A stretch of 64,000 bases of DNA from Lepidurus packardi (lineage: Eukaryota > Arthropoda > Branchiopoda > Notostraca > Triopsidae), in the NCBI GenBank assembly GCA_023053545.1, contig JAKZAN010000001.1:12230024-12294023 (forward strand). The letters run 5' to 3'. Of the stretch, positions 46,061 through 57,036 are shown one piece after another. The notes under the pieces are model-generated. The model did not search any database and was not told the DNA's origin. It worked only from the letters and a program-made list of their open reading frames with translations. The first letter of the stretch is position 1, and each line of letters opens with the position of its first letter. The position numbers and the translations under genes are program-made.

Positions 46061-47425
46061 TCTTGGCTTCGTTATGTTGTCTCTTTGTTTTACATTGATA
46101 ACAGTGAAGTGCGATATTGATATATCATAATAAATTTCACTATTTTTAGAGCGGAAAACTTTAAATCACTCTAAAATAACTTTAAACTTTACGTCCTCGG
46201 GTAATTGTCATAATGAAGTTGTAGTTAGTTACATTGATATACATGTATCAATTTTAGCTTGGAATATTCTCGCTCCGAGTTCATTTTAGAAGTGCACGGT
46301 ACATGTAGGAAAGATTTTCTCTTTTTTATTTCAAAGAAAAGAGTTAAGGAAGTGCGCCTGAAGCTCATTCCCAATGACAGACTAATTAGGCAGTCTCTAT
46401 TTAATGGACTGGTGGAGAGAAGGTGGAAGGGGTGTTGTTTCGATGGTTTATTCTCACGAAATTCCAAGTTCGCAGAAGCAGAAAAATATAGCTGAAACGT
46501 GCAAGTTGCAGAGTGAAAGTGCCTTTTTGATTGGGCGGGTCGTGAAAAGTCGGTTTGACAGTTGGCAGGCGTGCTTAGAGGCGGGGTTTAGTGAGGTTTC
46601 ACTGCTTAGCGCCAACCAATGGTTGCAGTGGAGTATACAGGACCATGCCGTAGAGCGCTACTTGTATTCATGGTGCAAGGGAGTATGCGTAGGACGTTCG
46701 TATGCTGGTCGATTTTCGCTATGGGAGGGGAAGAAGCGCGATGGGTTTTCCTTGAAGCCATAGCATCCAAGAGAGGGGTTTTGTGGCAGTACAGTGGCAG
46801 TTGAGTTGAAAGATTTCTGCGGCCCTCGCGGTTGCCTCCTTGTGCTTGTTGATCTTGTGTTAGTCCTAATCGTGGTGGAAGCCCTCATGTTTTCTCTAGC
46901 GATACGCTGTTTTCTCTTGCATTGTGTGACTTGGTGAAAGAAAACTGAAGGATAGCTGTTTTTCCTCCATGTAATCTTAAAGCTAGATGAACGGAAGCAA
47001 ACAAAAACAAAAAACAGGACCAAATTTCCATCCATTTCATCCTCTCCCCCAAAAACCAACCAGGAATCACCGTGTTAACCGATTCCTCTTCGGTTTTGAA
47101 AACGTCCGCCACTTCCCTCCTTCAAATCTTCATCGTCTCTTCCAAACATCGTCCCCAACAAGAACTACCCCCCTTCTCGGTTTGAAAACGAAAACCACGA
47201 GCCGCCAAGAAAACAGAAAACACCAGCGAAGAGTAAAAACAAATTTGCCCATTTAATGTGTTATGAATAGCAACAACTCCACGTTCGCAGTGTGTTGATT
47301 CCGTTTAACTTGCACCCACTTTTGTCCCTTGGTCAGTGCAGCTTGTTTAAAAAGCTTGTTAGAAAACGAAACCAGTGCGAACATTTTGTTTGGGCTTTTT
47401 AAGGGGAAAATACAACGTTGTGGCC

Positions 47426-49402
47426 ATGCTGTCGCCTCAGTCCAGCTTCTTCGCAGACCAGACCGCGGGATACTATCGTCATCCCACATATGGGAACAAT
47501 TTGCAGTCCATGTCCACCATGGCCAGCATGTCCAGCATGGCCGGGACCATGTCCAGCATGCCCATGGCCGGGAATACCTACGCGGCCTACGACCAATATT
47601 CCAGTATGGCCCGCTACAACCCGTACGCCACTTACCCCGGTCATGGATCCAGTCAGGTCAAAGATATGGTGAAGCCCCCTTACTCATACATTGCACTCAT
47701 TGCCATGGCTATTCAGAGTGCCCCGGAGAAGAAGGTGACCTTAAACGGGATCTACCAGTTCATAATGGACCGGTTCCCCTACTACCGGGAGAACAAGCAA
47801 GGCTGGCAAAATTCCATTCGCCACAACTTGAGTCTGAACGAATGCTTCGTGAAAGTACCCCGTGACGACAAAAAGCCGGGCAAGGGCTCCTACTGGACTT
47901 TGGACCCGGATTCGTATAACATGTTTGACAATGGCTCGTATTTACGGCGGCGGAGACGATTCAAGAAGAAGGATGTAGTGAAAGACAAGGAAGACGGGAC
48001 GACCAAAAGAGGTCATGAAGCGCTAATGACCAACGCGTCGTCTTCGGCTCCCAATCTTAATGATGATCAGCAGCAGATGGATACCAAGCCTTTATTGTTA
48101 AGTCATCATCATAAAGAAGTCCCGGCGACTTCTTCGCAACTCGAAACGGCAGTCGAGCTCGAGCATCAGGCCATTCATCATCACCGGAAACTGAAAGTGG
48201 ATCCGGACGCTATCAAACTCACTCCTTGCATAAACGAAAAGTTATACGCCGAGAGCGGGAGTCATGCGAAAGCCAAGATGAAGTACGAGCGGTACAGCAA
48301 ATACCAACAGTTGACAGCCGAGGACCGCTACAGTCACAGCAACAATTACACAACGAGCACTTCGAGCATCAAAGAAGGCAAGAGCACCGCTGCCGCGGGG
48401 ACTTCTGTGCTCTCCCATGGAGGTGCAATGCAAATGGAAACGGATCATCAGCAGCACTGCCACAACTTGGAATCTCCAGCGTTGAATACATTCTCGGTGG
48501 ACAATTTGATGCAAAACATGCGAACCGATTCGTCGCCCCTGGCGTACGATTCATCCTCCACCCGCGCCTTAGCCGGCGCCCTGGCCAATTCTGCAGCCCA
48601 CCATCCGCATCTAGCGTACGGCTTGAGCATGTACCATCACCAACCGTGTGGTTCTGGAAGTCCTTCCCTGCTCGTTAACAATAACGCGGCTTCGGTGGCG
48701 AGCACTTCCTCTGTGGCGTCCACTTCGACTTCGCCGGTCAACCATACCATCAACTACCCGTGTTCGAGTTACAGCAACCACCACCACTTACACCACTCCG
48801 ACCCCAACGCCGTCGCCGACGCAATGGACCTGCATATGATGCAACATCAGCATCACCACTTGAATGCTACTGCTGCCTCTTGTTTAATGCAACAAGCAGC
48901 CAGTAACGGTAACTCAGGTGCAGACTTCACCTCGCCCTCCACGAGAACCTTGGTGAACTGGTACGCTCCTCACCCTCATCATCATCACCATCAGCAGCAT
49001 CAGGACAACGTCGGATCCTCCTCGCCGGCGTTGCCCGATACGTCCCCCTCGTTACCGGAACCCGGATCCTCGAGTTCCGCTACCAGCACCGGGTCTTCCT
49101 CGTCGTCTCCGGCGTCTTCTTCCGCAGCTTTGGCTGCAGCGGCGGCGGCAGCGGCCACGGCATCATTGGCTTCCTCTACGTCGTACATCACAGGAGGACT
49201 TGCGCGGGATGTGGGGTACCATCCGCATCAACAACATCAAGGAAACGCTGGGACGGAAAATTCCACTGCAGGGGCTAATTCCGTCGGTTGTGGCAGTTCC
49301 GTGCTCAATTTCCGTCAGCATCTGATGGCCAGTACGTCGCCTGCAGCAGCTACGGCCATGTACAGAGCTTCATTTTACCATCCGGACAGTCACAAATATT
49401 GA
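47426..49402 (+). CDS. FoxC: Forkhead transcription factor FoxC (crocodile-type)
   Basis: An intronless gene of 658 residues. The AUG at 47426 ([12 protein letters not shown]) was chosen because the open frame before it lacks another AUG. The forkhead domain spans about residues 81-175: [80 protein letters not shown], then the basic [10 protein letters not shown]. The [19 protein letters not shown] wording and the [10 protein letters not shown] wing tail mark FoxC rather than FoxA or FoxD. The long C-terminal part is rich in His, Ser, Ala and Asn, with an alanine run near 575 and several HHH runs. FoxC acts in head and mesoderm patterning. Lack of introns is also known for vertebrate FOXC and fly croc. 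Confidence 0.95.
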   Translation: MLSPQSSFFADQTAGYYRHPTYGNNLQSMSTMASMSSMAGTMSSMPMAGNTYAAYDQYSSMARYNPYATYPGHGSSQVKDMVKPPYSYIALIAMAIQSAPEKKVTLNGIYQFIMDRFPYYRENKQGWQNSIRHNLSLNECFVKVPRDDKKPGKGSYWTLDPDSYNMFDNGSYLRRRRRFKKKDVVKDKEDGTTKRGHEALMTNASSSAPNLNDDQQQMDTKPLLLSHHHKEVPATSSQLETAVELEHQAIHHHRKLKVDPDAIKLTPCINEKLYAESGSHAKAKMKYERYSKYQQLTAEDRYSHSNNYTTSTSSIKEGKSTAAAGTSVLSHGGAMQMETDHQQHCHNLESPALNTFSVDNLMQNMRTDSSPLAYDSSSTRALAGALANSAAHHPHLAYGLSMYHHQPCGSGSPSLLVNNNAASVASTSSVASTSTSPVNHTINYPCSSYSNHHHLHHSDPNAVADAMDLHMMQHQHHHLNATAASCLMQQAASNGNSGADFTSPSTRTLVNWYAPHPHHHHHQQHQDNVGSSSPALPDTSPSLPEPGSSSSATSTGSSSSSPASSSAALAAAAAAAATASLASSTSYITGGLARDVGYHPHQQHQGNAGTENSTAGANSVGCGSSVLNFRQHLMASTSPAAATAMYRASFYHPDSHKY

Positions 49403-49767
49403 AAAAATAGTCTCTGGTCCTACACGAAACACTTTCCCCGTATTTATCCCGGCATGAGCCTAGGATGAAGTGGTTGTGCTAAGCAGGGGCGGTCTATATA
49501 TAACATATTTAACCCTTTGATCATGCTTTCGATTATGTCTGCTATTACTGCTGTGCGTGAGATATGTTGTCATTGTGCGTTGTGTCCCCCTCCCCTTGAT
49601 TTGAACCTTATCCTTTATTTTGACTAAACTATTGAAGTGAAGTGAAAGTTGTGGTAATGGTAATTCTGTCTGTAAAAACTTTGGCAAATCTCTTCATCTT
49701 AAGCAAAAAATCTCGAAAATCTGACACATTTCTTTCAATGATTGCTTTGTATTTCTAATTATCTTTG

Positions 49768-49850
49768 TGATCATCCATTATGTATGATGATCATTCACTA
49801 TGATCACTCACAACGTATGATCATTATGATCATTGTGACCTGCATGATCA
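49768..49850. promoter_or_regulatory. Cluster of six TGATCA palindromes
   Basis: TGATCA occurs at 49768, 49788, 49801, 49818, 49827 and 49845, six times in 83 bp, mostly within ATGATCAT-like contexts. This is far more than chance for a 6-mer. It lies about 370 bp beyond the FoxC stop codon and may be a transcription-factor site cluster or a degenerate short tandem repeat. Confidence 0.4.
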
Positions 49851-50930
49851 GTCTTGTTTTCCTGACTCCCACTGTTGTCTTTGGAACTCACATTCGGTTG
49901 TTTCTTTCCGTTTCCCTTTCCTGACATTTTCTTTTGTTTTTAAAGTTTACTAGCTATAAAAACTCGAAACGTTGCCCATCTTAACCCCTTTTACTACTCT
50001 TGGAATCTCCCACGCTGTGCGAATACATAGGCGCAATCTGTCCGAGTAATATAAGCAAGTATGGCCTATTTAGTAACGTAAAAAGGGAAGAGAAGATGGA
50101 CGCGTATGTTAAGATTTGTAAATGGATCGGCATGGAACTGGAACTTACACAAGCTATAGAGCCAGAAGCTTAACATCTCCAAGCGAATTACAGTTACAGG
50201 CCTTCTGGTATTATATACAGAAGCCCGTCCTCTAAATGTTTACAAGATACAGCCCCCTTTTTGCTCTTTTATAACTCAGCTCGTTTCGGTTTCTTTTAGT
50301 TTCCCAGTACCAGATCTTCTCCCCCTCCTCTTTCAATAGTTTTTGGGGACTTGTCGAAGCCCAAAGAAAACGACAACGGCATGAAAGACGTGGATTGTTT
50401 GCGTGGTCAATCAACTTTCCAAGTCCCCAAATGGACGCACCAAACCCTGAATGAGTTACCCTGCTGTTCAAGAGGTTAAATTGGTTGTATATCACTGTTG
50501 AGTACCCGAATAACAAAATACCATGAGGTTTTTCCGACTAAAATTAGAACTCGCAATCCTTTTCGGGTTTTGCGTTTGAAAACTCTTGCGATGTTGTCCA
50601 GCCGGTTTGATCTTTTTAAACCCTCTCCCTAAACCAAAATGCGATCTGTGTTACAGTTGAGAAAATGATGTGTACTTCACCGGGTGTCTCGGGACGTATT
50701 CCGTATACCCCGGCGCCACGGACGTCGTCGACGTCGTCTGTCACAGCAGGAACACTTTCTGTTGAAAACTTGGGCGCTCCCAAAAACCAAACCAAGAGGA
50801 CTCGACTCGGCTCAAACTTTCACTCCATATGGGTCTTGTCTCTTTTCAAGTCTTAAGACTTTTTTTCAGTTTTGCCTCAGCTTTTGAGAAGTTACCTCGT
50901 TAAAAGTTTTACATGGATGCTAACAAATTT

Positions 50931-50949
50931 GGGGGGGGGGGGGGGGGGG
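50931..50949 (+). repeat. G19 homopolymer
   Basis: Nineteen consecutive G. Similar shorter runs occur at about 41709, 44263 and 57494. Such runs can form G-quadruplexes and are prone to sequencing errors. Confidence 0.9.
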
Positions 50950-53900
50950 AAGTTGATAGTATGTTGGGGTTCAACCAATCTCTTTTATAGCGACAGTCAT
51001 ATCCTTTCATAAATTAAAAAAGGGTCCAAAAGGCTGAAGTTGAGTTTAGAGTTTATACAGTTTATACAGCTAACGGTGGCTCAATGTTTTGATTAAAGAG
51101 ATCAAATTTTATTGCTCTCCTCATCCCGAAAAAAAATCTTAAAAAAAGTAAAATACAAAAAAATTAATACAAAAATCTTAAAAAAGGCGATGTATTTAGT
51201 AAATAATATGTCGCGACACTTTCCCAACTTTTCGCTACTTGGCTAATTCTGGTCGTGAGATCTGCTTATCTTGGAAACTGCGAAAGCCAGTTCGTCATCA
51301 CCTTTTGCACACACATTTACGCGTAACGTCAGACCCAAGTAATGGGAATAGAGGGAGTTTTGCAAATAGCCTGCTTTATTTTCGTCGACTCGGCTCGACT
51401 CGAACTGAGCGAAAAACTTGGTGAAAAGTTCACTAATTGATCCATGTTGCGGCACGAAAGCTGATAATACTGGATAGAAATGTAAGGAAGAGAGAGATGC
51501 AGGGTAAGGTTTTTCAGGGCATAGGAAAGCATTAAGAAAAGAAGTGTTGCGAGGTCTTTGATCTACAAATGCTGAAGCTTGGGGGCTCGTGATCTTTATT
51601 TGCAGAGGAATTCTAGCTGTTTGTTCAGGCAAGCAGTACAAGCACACATTAGAAGTGTGGGGCCCTCTGCTTGCTCCGCTGACACCTTGCTTGGCTTTTC
51701 TACGGACATATCACACCGAAGCATGCATGAAAAGATAGATGAAAAGTTATCTGATTATAAATTACGATGGACTTTTTCCTTCCTTCCTTCCTTACCTCCC
51801 CTGTAAAAAGCCAGAATCTACAAAACGACTAACAAATAGATCGCGAAAATGCATTGAAAAAAAATAAATAAAAAACAAGACAGGGGTGGGGGAAGATTAG
51901 TGTGAAAAAGAGTTAACAGAGTTGACAAAGCGTTATACTTTAGGAGTTATCGATCTTAATTAGAGCGCTACAAAACTCCGCCTTGGAGACAGTTGAGAAC
52001 GTTTTGTCTTGTAACTGTGAAACCGAGCCGTCTATTCCAACCCTCTTTGGGCTACATAGACTATTTCCCATGGTTTACACGTGACTAATCTACGTTTGCA
52101 TTCTGTAGATTTGTCCTTGTTTTAGGGTACCGAGCTCGGTTCGGTTCGGCTCGGCTTAGCCGCGAGTCTGGCGTCGTCGCCGCGGCGCAGCGTTAGCCAT
52201 GATCTGAGTTGTAGAATTTTCTTTAAAATTTCGATGAAATATTGTCCATTTTATTGAAATATCGTACATTTTGTCCAACTACTGTCCATTTTGCTGAAAT
52301 ATTCTAAATCTTGCTGAAATATTGTACAAGTTTGGTAAGAAATATGTTGATTTTTAGGAAATTTTGGATTCAGGCTCGAGTTTCTGGGAATCAAAGGGCG
52401 GGATCATATGTCTTTATATGCGAAATTGAATTTGTTGTCGCGGATGCTCATCATGTCTAGTTCTTCCGTCTCATTAAGAAAGCTCACATATGTATATATG
52501 GCGAGGGGTGCATGAAGCGTTCGGGGATTTCCTTTCCTTTGCAAAGAAGATGGAAATTCAATCTTCGCCGAGCCCCTTTTCTTTCTTTCTCCATGCATAG
52601 CATCTCTGCGATAAGTTGGCATTTGAAGACAAGGCAAAAAGGGAGCAAGAAAGATGCATTTGCGTGCTGGCTGGAGCCCTCAGCATGACACGACACGTTC
52701 GACTTGGATTTGGACTTTCCGACTCTTCGACGGCAAGATGTCAAGTCGGCGTCGACGTCCGTCTCTGCGGCGTCCGACGAAACTTTGGCTTTCTTCGAAT
52801 ATAGTTCGCTTCGTTTCTATTGTAATGGAATACTAATGCCTCAGCCAAGCTATTTCTGGGCTTTTACCAAGGAAAGAATGAAGCTTAACTCCGACGCACA
52901 GTCGAAACCCACTGAAAAGCTTGAGGAAAAAATTAAAAAAAAATGAGAGCTAAGAAGAAAAAAATACTAAAGAAGTGTGTGGAAGAAGATGGACCTGACT
53001 AATGAGCTGCAGCTTGGAACACAACGAGAGATTAGGAAGCACAAATGAAGCCATCTTTCAAAACGTCTTCCGTTGCCGAGCAGGCCATTTTCGCTGCAAA
53101 GTTCTTTTTAACCTTTCCGAACCTTCTGTGGTTTCCCAATATGGGCACTAATATATACCAATCTAATGATGCAGGAGCTTGATACGTTTGTTACCCTACT
53201 TTTACCTGTATTGCGCAATGAAAACGGAGATGTTGTTTACATTTTATGTTTTAGGTAATTTCGAATAAATCCTGGTGGTCGTGCCTGTCAATTTCTTTGT
53301 ACTACCTGCTAGTGTATACGGAAATTATTATGTGTAAAAAAAAGGTTTTTGCTACAGTGTGGACAGGTTCGTTATTAGTCGACAAGGGTCCCGGCAATTG
53401 CCTGGTTGTTTGGAGTCCAAATAAAGTCGAGCAGCTCGTCCTTGTGAGTTTTCCAAACAGTTAAGATGGCAACTAAAACAAACGTAGTGTAGAATTAGTA
53501 ACCAAACCGTTGTTTCAGTCACCCTCCAGATAAGCTCAAATCTGATGACAGAAATGGAAATTCGAGCTTGTCCCTAACTTCTTATTTTCTTATTGCTTTT
53601 CCTAGTTTCTTCTAAAATCTTTCAAAACCCTCAACCGTTGGTCCTTCATCAACTTTTGAGAAACGTTACCGTTAGCGCTGTGAAGTATTTGAACCCATAA
53701 TAACCAATGTCGCCAACAATGAAAAACGGTCGCTTGGGAGGCACCGATTTTGTTGAACAACATGACTCCATCTTGTTTGTGTTTGTCTGGGTTCTTATAT
53801 TCTCGTTAAAAGTGCTAAATGAGTGGTGATATTGTATGCTAATTACAGTTGCTCTTGTGTTAAGCAGTTTGTAAAAGTGCTCTGTCGAGCTTATGTTATT

Positions 53901-56230
53901 GTTTATAATAAGCGGAAAAATTCGTGCATTCTGGGAAATTGGTGTGAGAAGTTTCCCAGCTGCTTCCCGCTTACGCCATTTTTCAGATCCTTCTTTCTTT
54001 CACAGGGGTTTCATCCGCCCCAGCAGCTGGATACAGCCTTGGTCTACTGCAATAAAGGTAGGATGTTCCAACTTCGAAGATCCAACATCCAAGCTCCCAA
54101 ACAGGCCTCTTAGTAGTTATTTTTTCTTAAATATATCTTTTTAGATCTATAAAAACTACAGTTAAAACTAAACTTGCCGTCCTAACGTCGTCTTCTTTCA
54201 GGTTTTAAAAGCGTTAGGCGTTACTACTCGATCCGAGTAGATCACTTAATGACCTAACGAACGTGACTACTCAATACTTTGGCAAACGCAGAAAGGTTCC
54301 AACTTGGATTTCCTAACTTGGAACTCCCAACCAGATATCGAAATTTAAAGGAAACGATATTGTAGGCTTCGTTTCGAATTATGTTTCAGTTCCAAGTCAA
54401 AGTCGACTACTTCCAGTGGAGACTCATTACATTGAGGCTGTAATGTCAGTGTCGACAGGATTGCTGTCATCGGTTTGGCTAGCTTGAGCAACTGCAAAGC
54501 TGCTAGGCTAACTTACTTGTTCTTTTTTTTTACTTCCACACACACACACACACTCGCAGTCTACAGGGAACACCAGCAGCGCGGCAGAAAAATACTTGTA
54601 TTGCACTTCTTTGAAAAAGAAGTCAAGTTCCGAAGCAAAAACGTCTATTAACTTGGGCATGTGTCTGGCGTCAGTGAGTCCCTATGGTATATACATATAG
54701 ATAGATATGTGGGACGGCATTTTAGCCGTCTTTATAGTTCTTCATGCTTTTCCTGATGTTTTCATCAAATTTTCCTTTAGCGAATATAATATGTATCGCC
54801 AGATATTGTCGCGCATGTAAATCAAAATGGAAGACACACCGATTTGTCTGACACGTTTTTTGAAAATGAAATATATATGGAAGGTAAACGTAAAAGGCAA
54901 AAGTGTTGAGTATGTGAACTGGTGCGAGAACATGAGGTGTTGACAGTTTGGGTGGTCTGGCTCATCTTGACGTCACAAAGGGCGAAGTCATCCCGAAAAA
55001 CGTGATGGTGTATTTCTGGGCTTCTAACCAAGCAACCAACAGATGCAACATGTCCACAAGAAACCGACTTTTACTCCAGCAAAGGACCCAAACAATTTTT
55101 CCCTTCCGTGGCTCTTATACTATACAGTTTTATCTAAACAGGCATCACCCTAAAAATAGGCTCTTGTTTGAGTCCTAAATTATTTCCCTTTTTCTCTCAA
55201 CCAAAAAGAACAGCGATCTAATCCGGGTTTTCCCTTTTTCTTTCCTTTTATTGTTACTATTATTTATTATTATTTTTCGTTCAAATGTTTCGTTTCTTTC
55301 GAAAATTTGTTCGAATTTTCTGCTTCAAATTTTTCGTCCAATATTATTATTAATATTGGATAATAATATGACTATTATTATTTCGTATCAGAAGTAATTT
55401 ATTATTACAAGTAAAAAACATAAAAAGAAATACCAAAGTTGTGTGATGGAAAAGTTGACTCGCCAAATGATCTCAGCGCTTTTCCCTGAAACGCATATCA
55501 GTGCATCTGAAAAGAGCAGATCCTTGATGTCTGTCGTTGGCTGATGTCATTCATTCGCAAAACATCCGATAAAAAACATCTGAAATGTCTTTGGAAGCAA
55601 CTAAAAACTGCCTTTTTAGTCTAGATTTCGTTAATATGCGGGGGCGAGTTCCGAGTTGGGTTGCTGTGTAACTTATAGCTTTGTCTTTTTGTGACTTTGG
55701 CTGGATGACTTGTGTGGATCGCATGGATAGGGTTTCATGGGTCAAAAGTTCGCCATTTTCGAGCGGATGCACTTGGCCGGTTGCTCGTGGTGCAGTTCCC
55801 AAAAATCTTCACATACACAAGGAAGAGAAGACATCCCCCTTCCAGCTCCCTGTTTTCTTGTAAAAGACTTTGACATTTCTTTTACTTCCATTTTTGACGG
55901 ACAGGGTCATAGGATGGGGTCAATTTGCATTCACTGACCTTCTCACACACACAGTTTTGTCTTTCTGGCCTGGCCTCCCTTCCCCTTCTATACTGTATTG
56001 CTCTTTTCAAACCGAAACCGTTAACCCGAGGGTTAAACGAGAACACGCGAGGACATCTTGAGATACGAGCTGTACCTCCATTTAGCAGTGCTATTAAAAC
56101 CTCGTTTAACCCTCCAAACTACGAAAAACCAACCCTTGCAGCACCCACAACACCCTGTTCTTCTTTCTGGAATAACATTCATATCAACTATACTTTATCT
56201 CGTGCCGAATCAATGCAGTCTAAGCTCAAA

Positions 56231-56273
56231 ATTCACTTATAATGCAGTTCAAATTCCTGCATTATAAGTGAAT
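56231..56273. repeat. Perfect 17-bp inverted repeat
   Basis: ATTCACTTATAATGCAG at 56231-56247 is exactly complementary to 56257-56273, with a 9-nt spacer. Such a perfect foldback suggests a recent small element or a replication-error palindrome. Confidence 0.85.
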
Positions 56274-56442
56274 TCATTGTTGCGTGTTCTACACTGTGCG
56301 TTTCTAATAGTGTATGGTCATATCGATTCATTGACTTGGAATTACTAATTTACTTTTCTTGTTTGTATCCTGTACTATACGTGAATTCATTGTTGCGTGT
56401 TCTACACTGTTTGTGCGTTTCTAATAGTGTATGGTAATATAA
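56268..56442. repeat. Direct duplication, offset 113 bp
   Basis: GTGAATTCATTGTTGCGTGT followed by TCTACACTG and GCGTTTCTAATAGTGTATGGT occurs at 56268 and 56381, almost identical apart from a 4-base insertion in the second. Confidence 0.85.
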
Positions 56443-56528
56443 ACCACAATATTTCATTGTTACGATACCAAAGAAATTTTGTTTACAGTCTGTATATACG
56501 CCTGAAAGCCCTGAACTGGCAAATCTAA

Positions 56529-57036
56529 ACCTTTACCTAGCATTTAGGCCATTTGTAGCTTATTAAGTTTGCTCAATGCGAAGAGAAATTGAGAATGAAC
56601 CTGCCAAAAAGAGTAAAATTTAATCCGTAGGCTTGACAGTGATTAACCTTGAAATGGTAGGCTCTTTTGGGTTGGGGGGTTACATTGATCCGAACTGAAA
56701 AGGCTTTACTAAGTATTGGTGACTAACAAGTTCCTGCGAATAGCAATAATTTCCAAGAATACTTTACACGCTAGTTCACATCAAGTCAACTATCAAACTA
56801 AAGCTAATACATGAAATCAATCCATCATTACGTGCTCCGTACTTCTGAGTCCTTGCCGAATGAACCTTTACTAAGAATGCACCTTTACTTAGCATTTAGG
56901 CCATCTGTGGCTTTTAATTTTGCTCAGTATCAAAGAAAAGAACCTGCAAAGAAAGTCTTGAAATTTTGCCTTTGATTAGCCTTGAAATTTTGGGCTCTTT
57001 TGGGTTGGGGGTTAAGTTGATCCGAGCCGAACCGGA
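56529..57036. repeat. Diverged duplication of about 160 bp, offset 352 bp
   Basis: ACCTTTAC.TAGCATTTAGG with following CCAT.TGT.GCTT, AACCTGC, CCTTGAAAT and GGCTCTTTTGGGTTGGGG is seen at 56529-56700 and again at 56881-57036. Confidence 0.75.

Larger units (their letters stand above)
41333..47425. other. Six-kb non-coding region upstream of FoxC
   Basis: No gene is recognised. The DNA is rich in mononucleotide runs (G near 41709 and 44263, T near 41790 and 42840) and holds two tandem repeat blocks described separately. The start of this region contains the ANO10 polyadenylation signals; the last part must contain the FoxC promoter and 5' UTR. Its size in an otherwise dense window suggests regulatory content for FoxC. 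Confidence 0.5.

Noticed and set aside
47375-47425. Longer FoxC N-terminus starting at 47375
   Set aside because: That start is a GTG; the first AUG in frame is 47426 and MLSPQS begins a FoxC-like N-terminus.
48226-48839. Alternative-frame proteins inside FoxC, including His-, Ser- or Gly-rich ones
   Set aside because: They are shadows of the low-complexity FoxC C-terminus.
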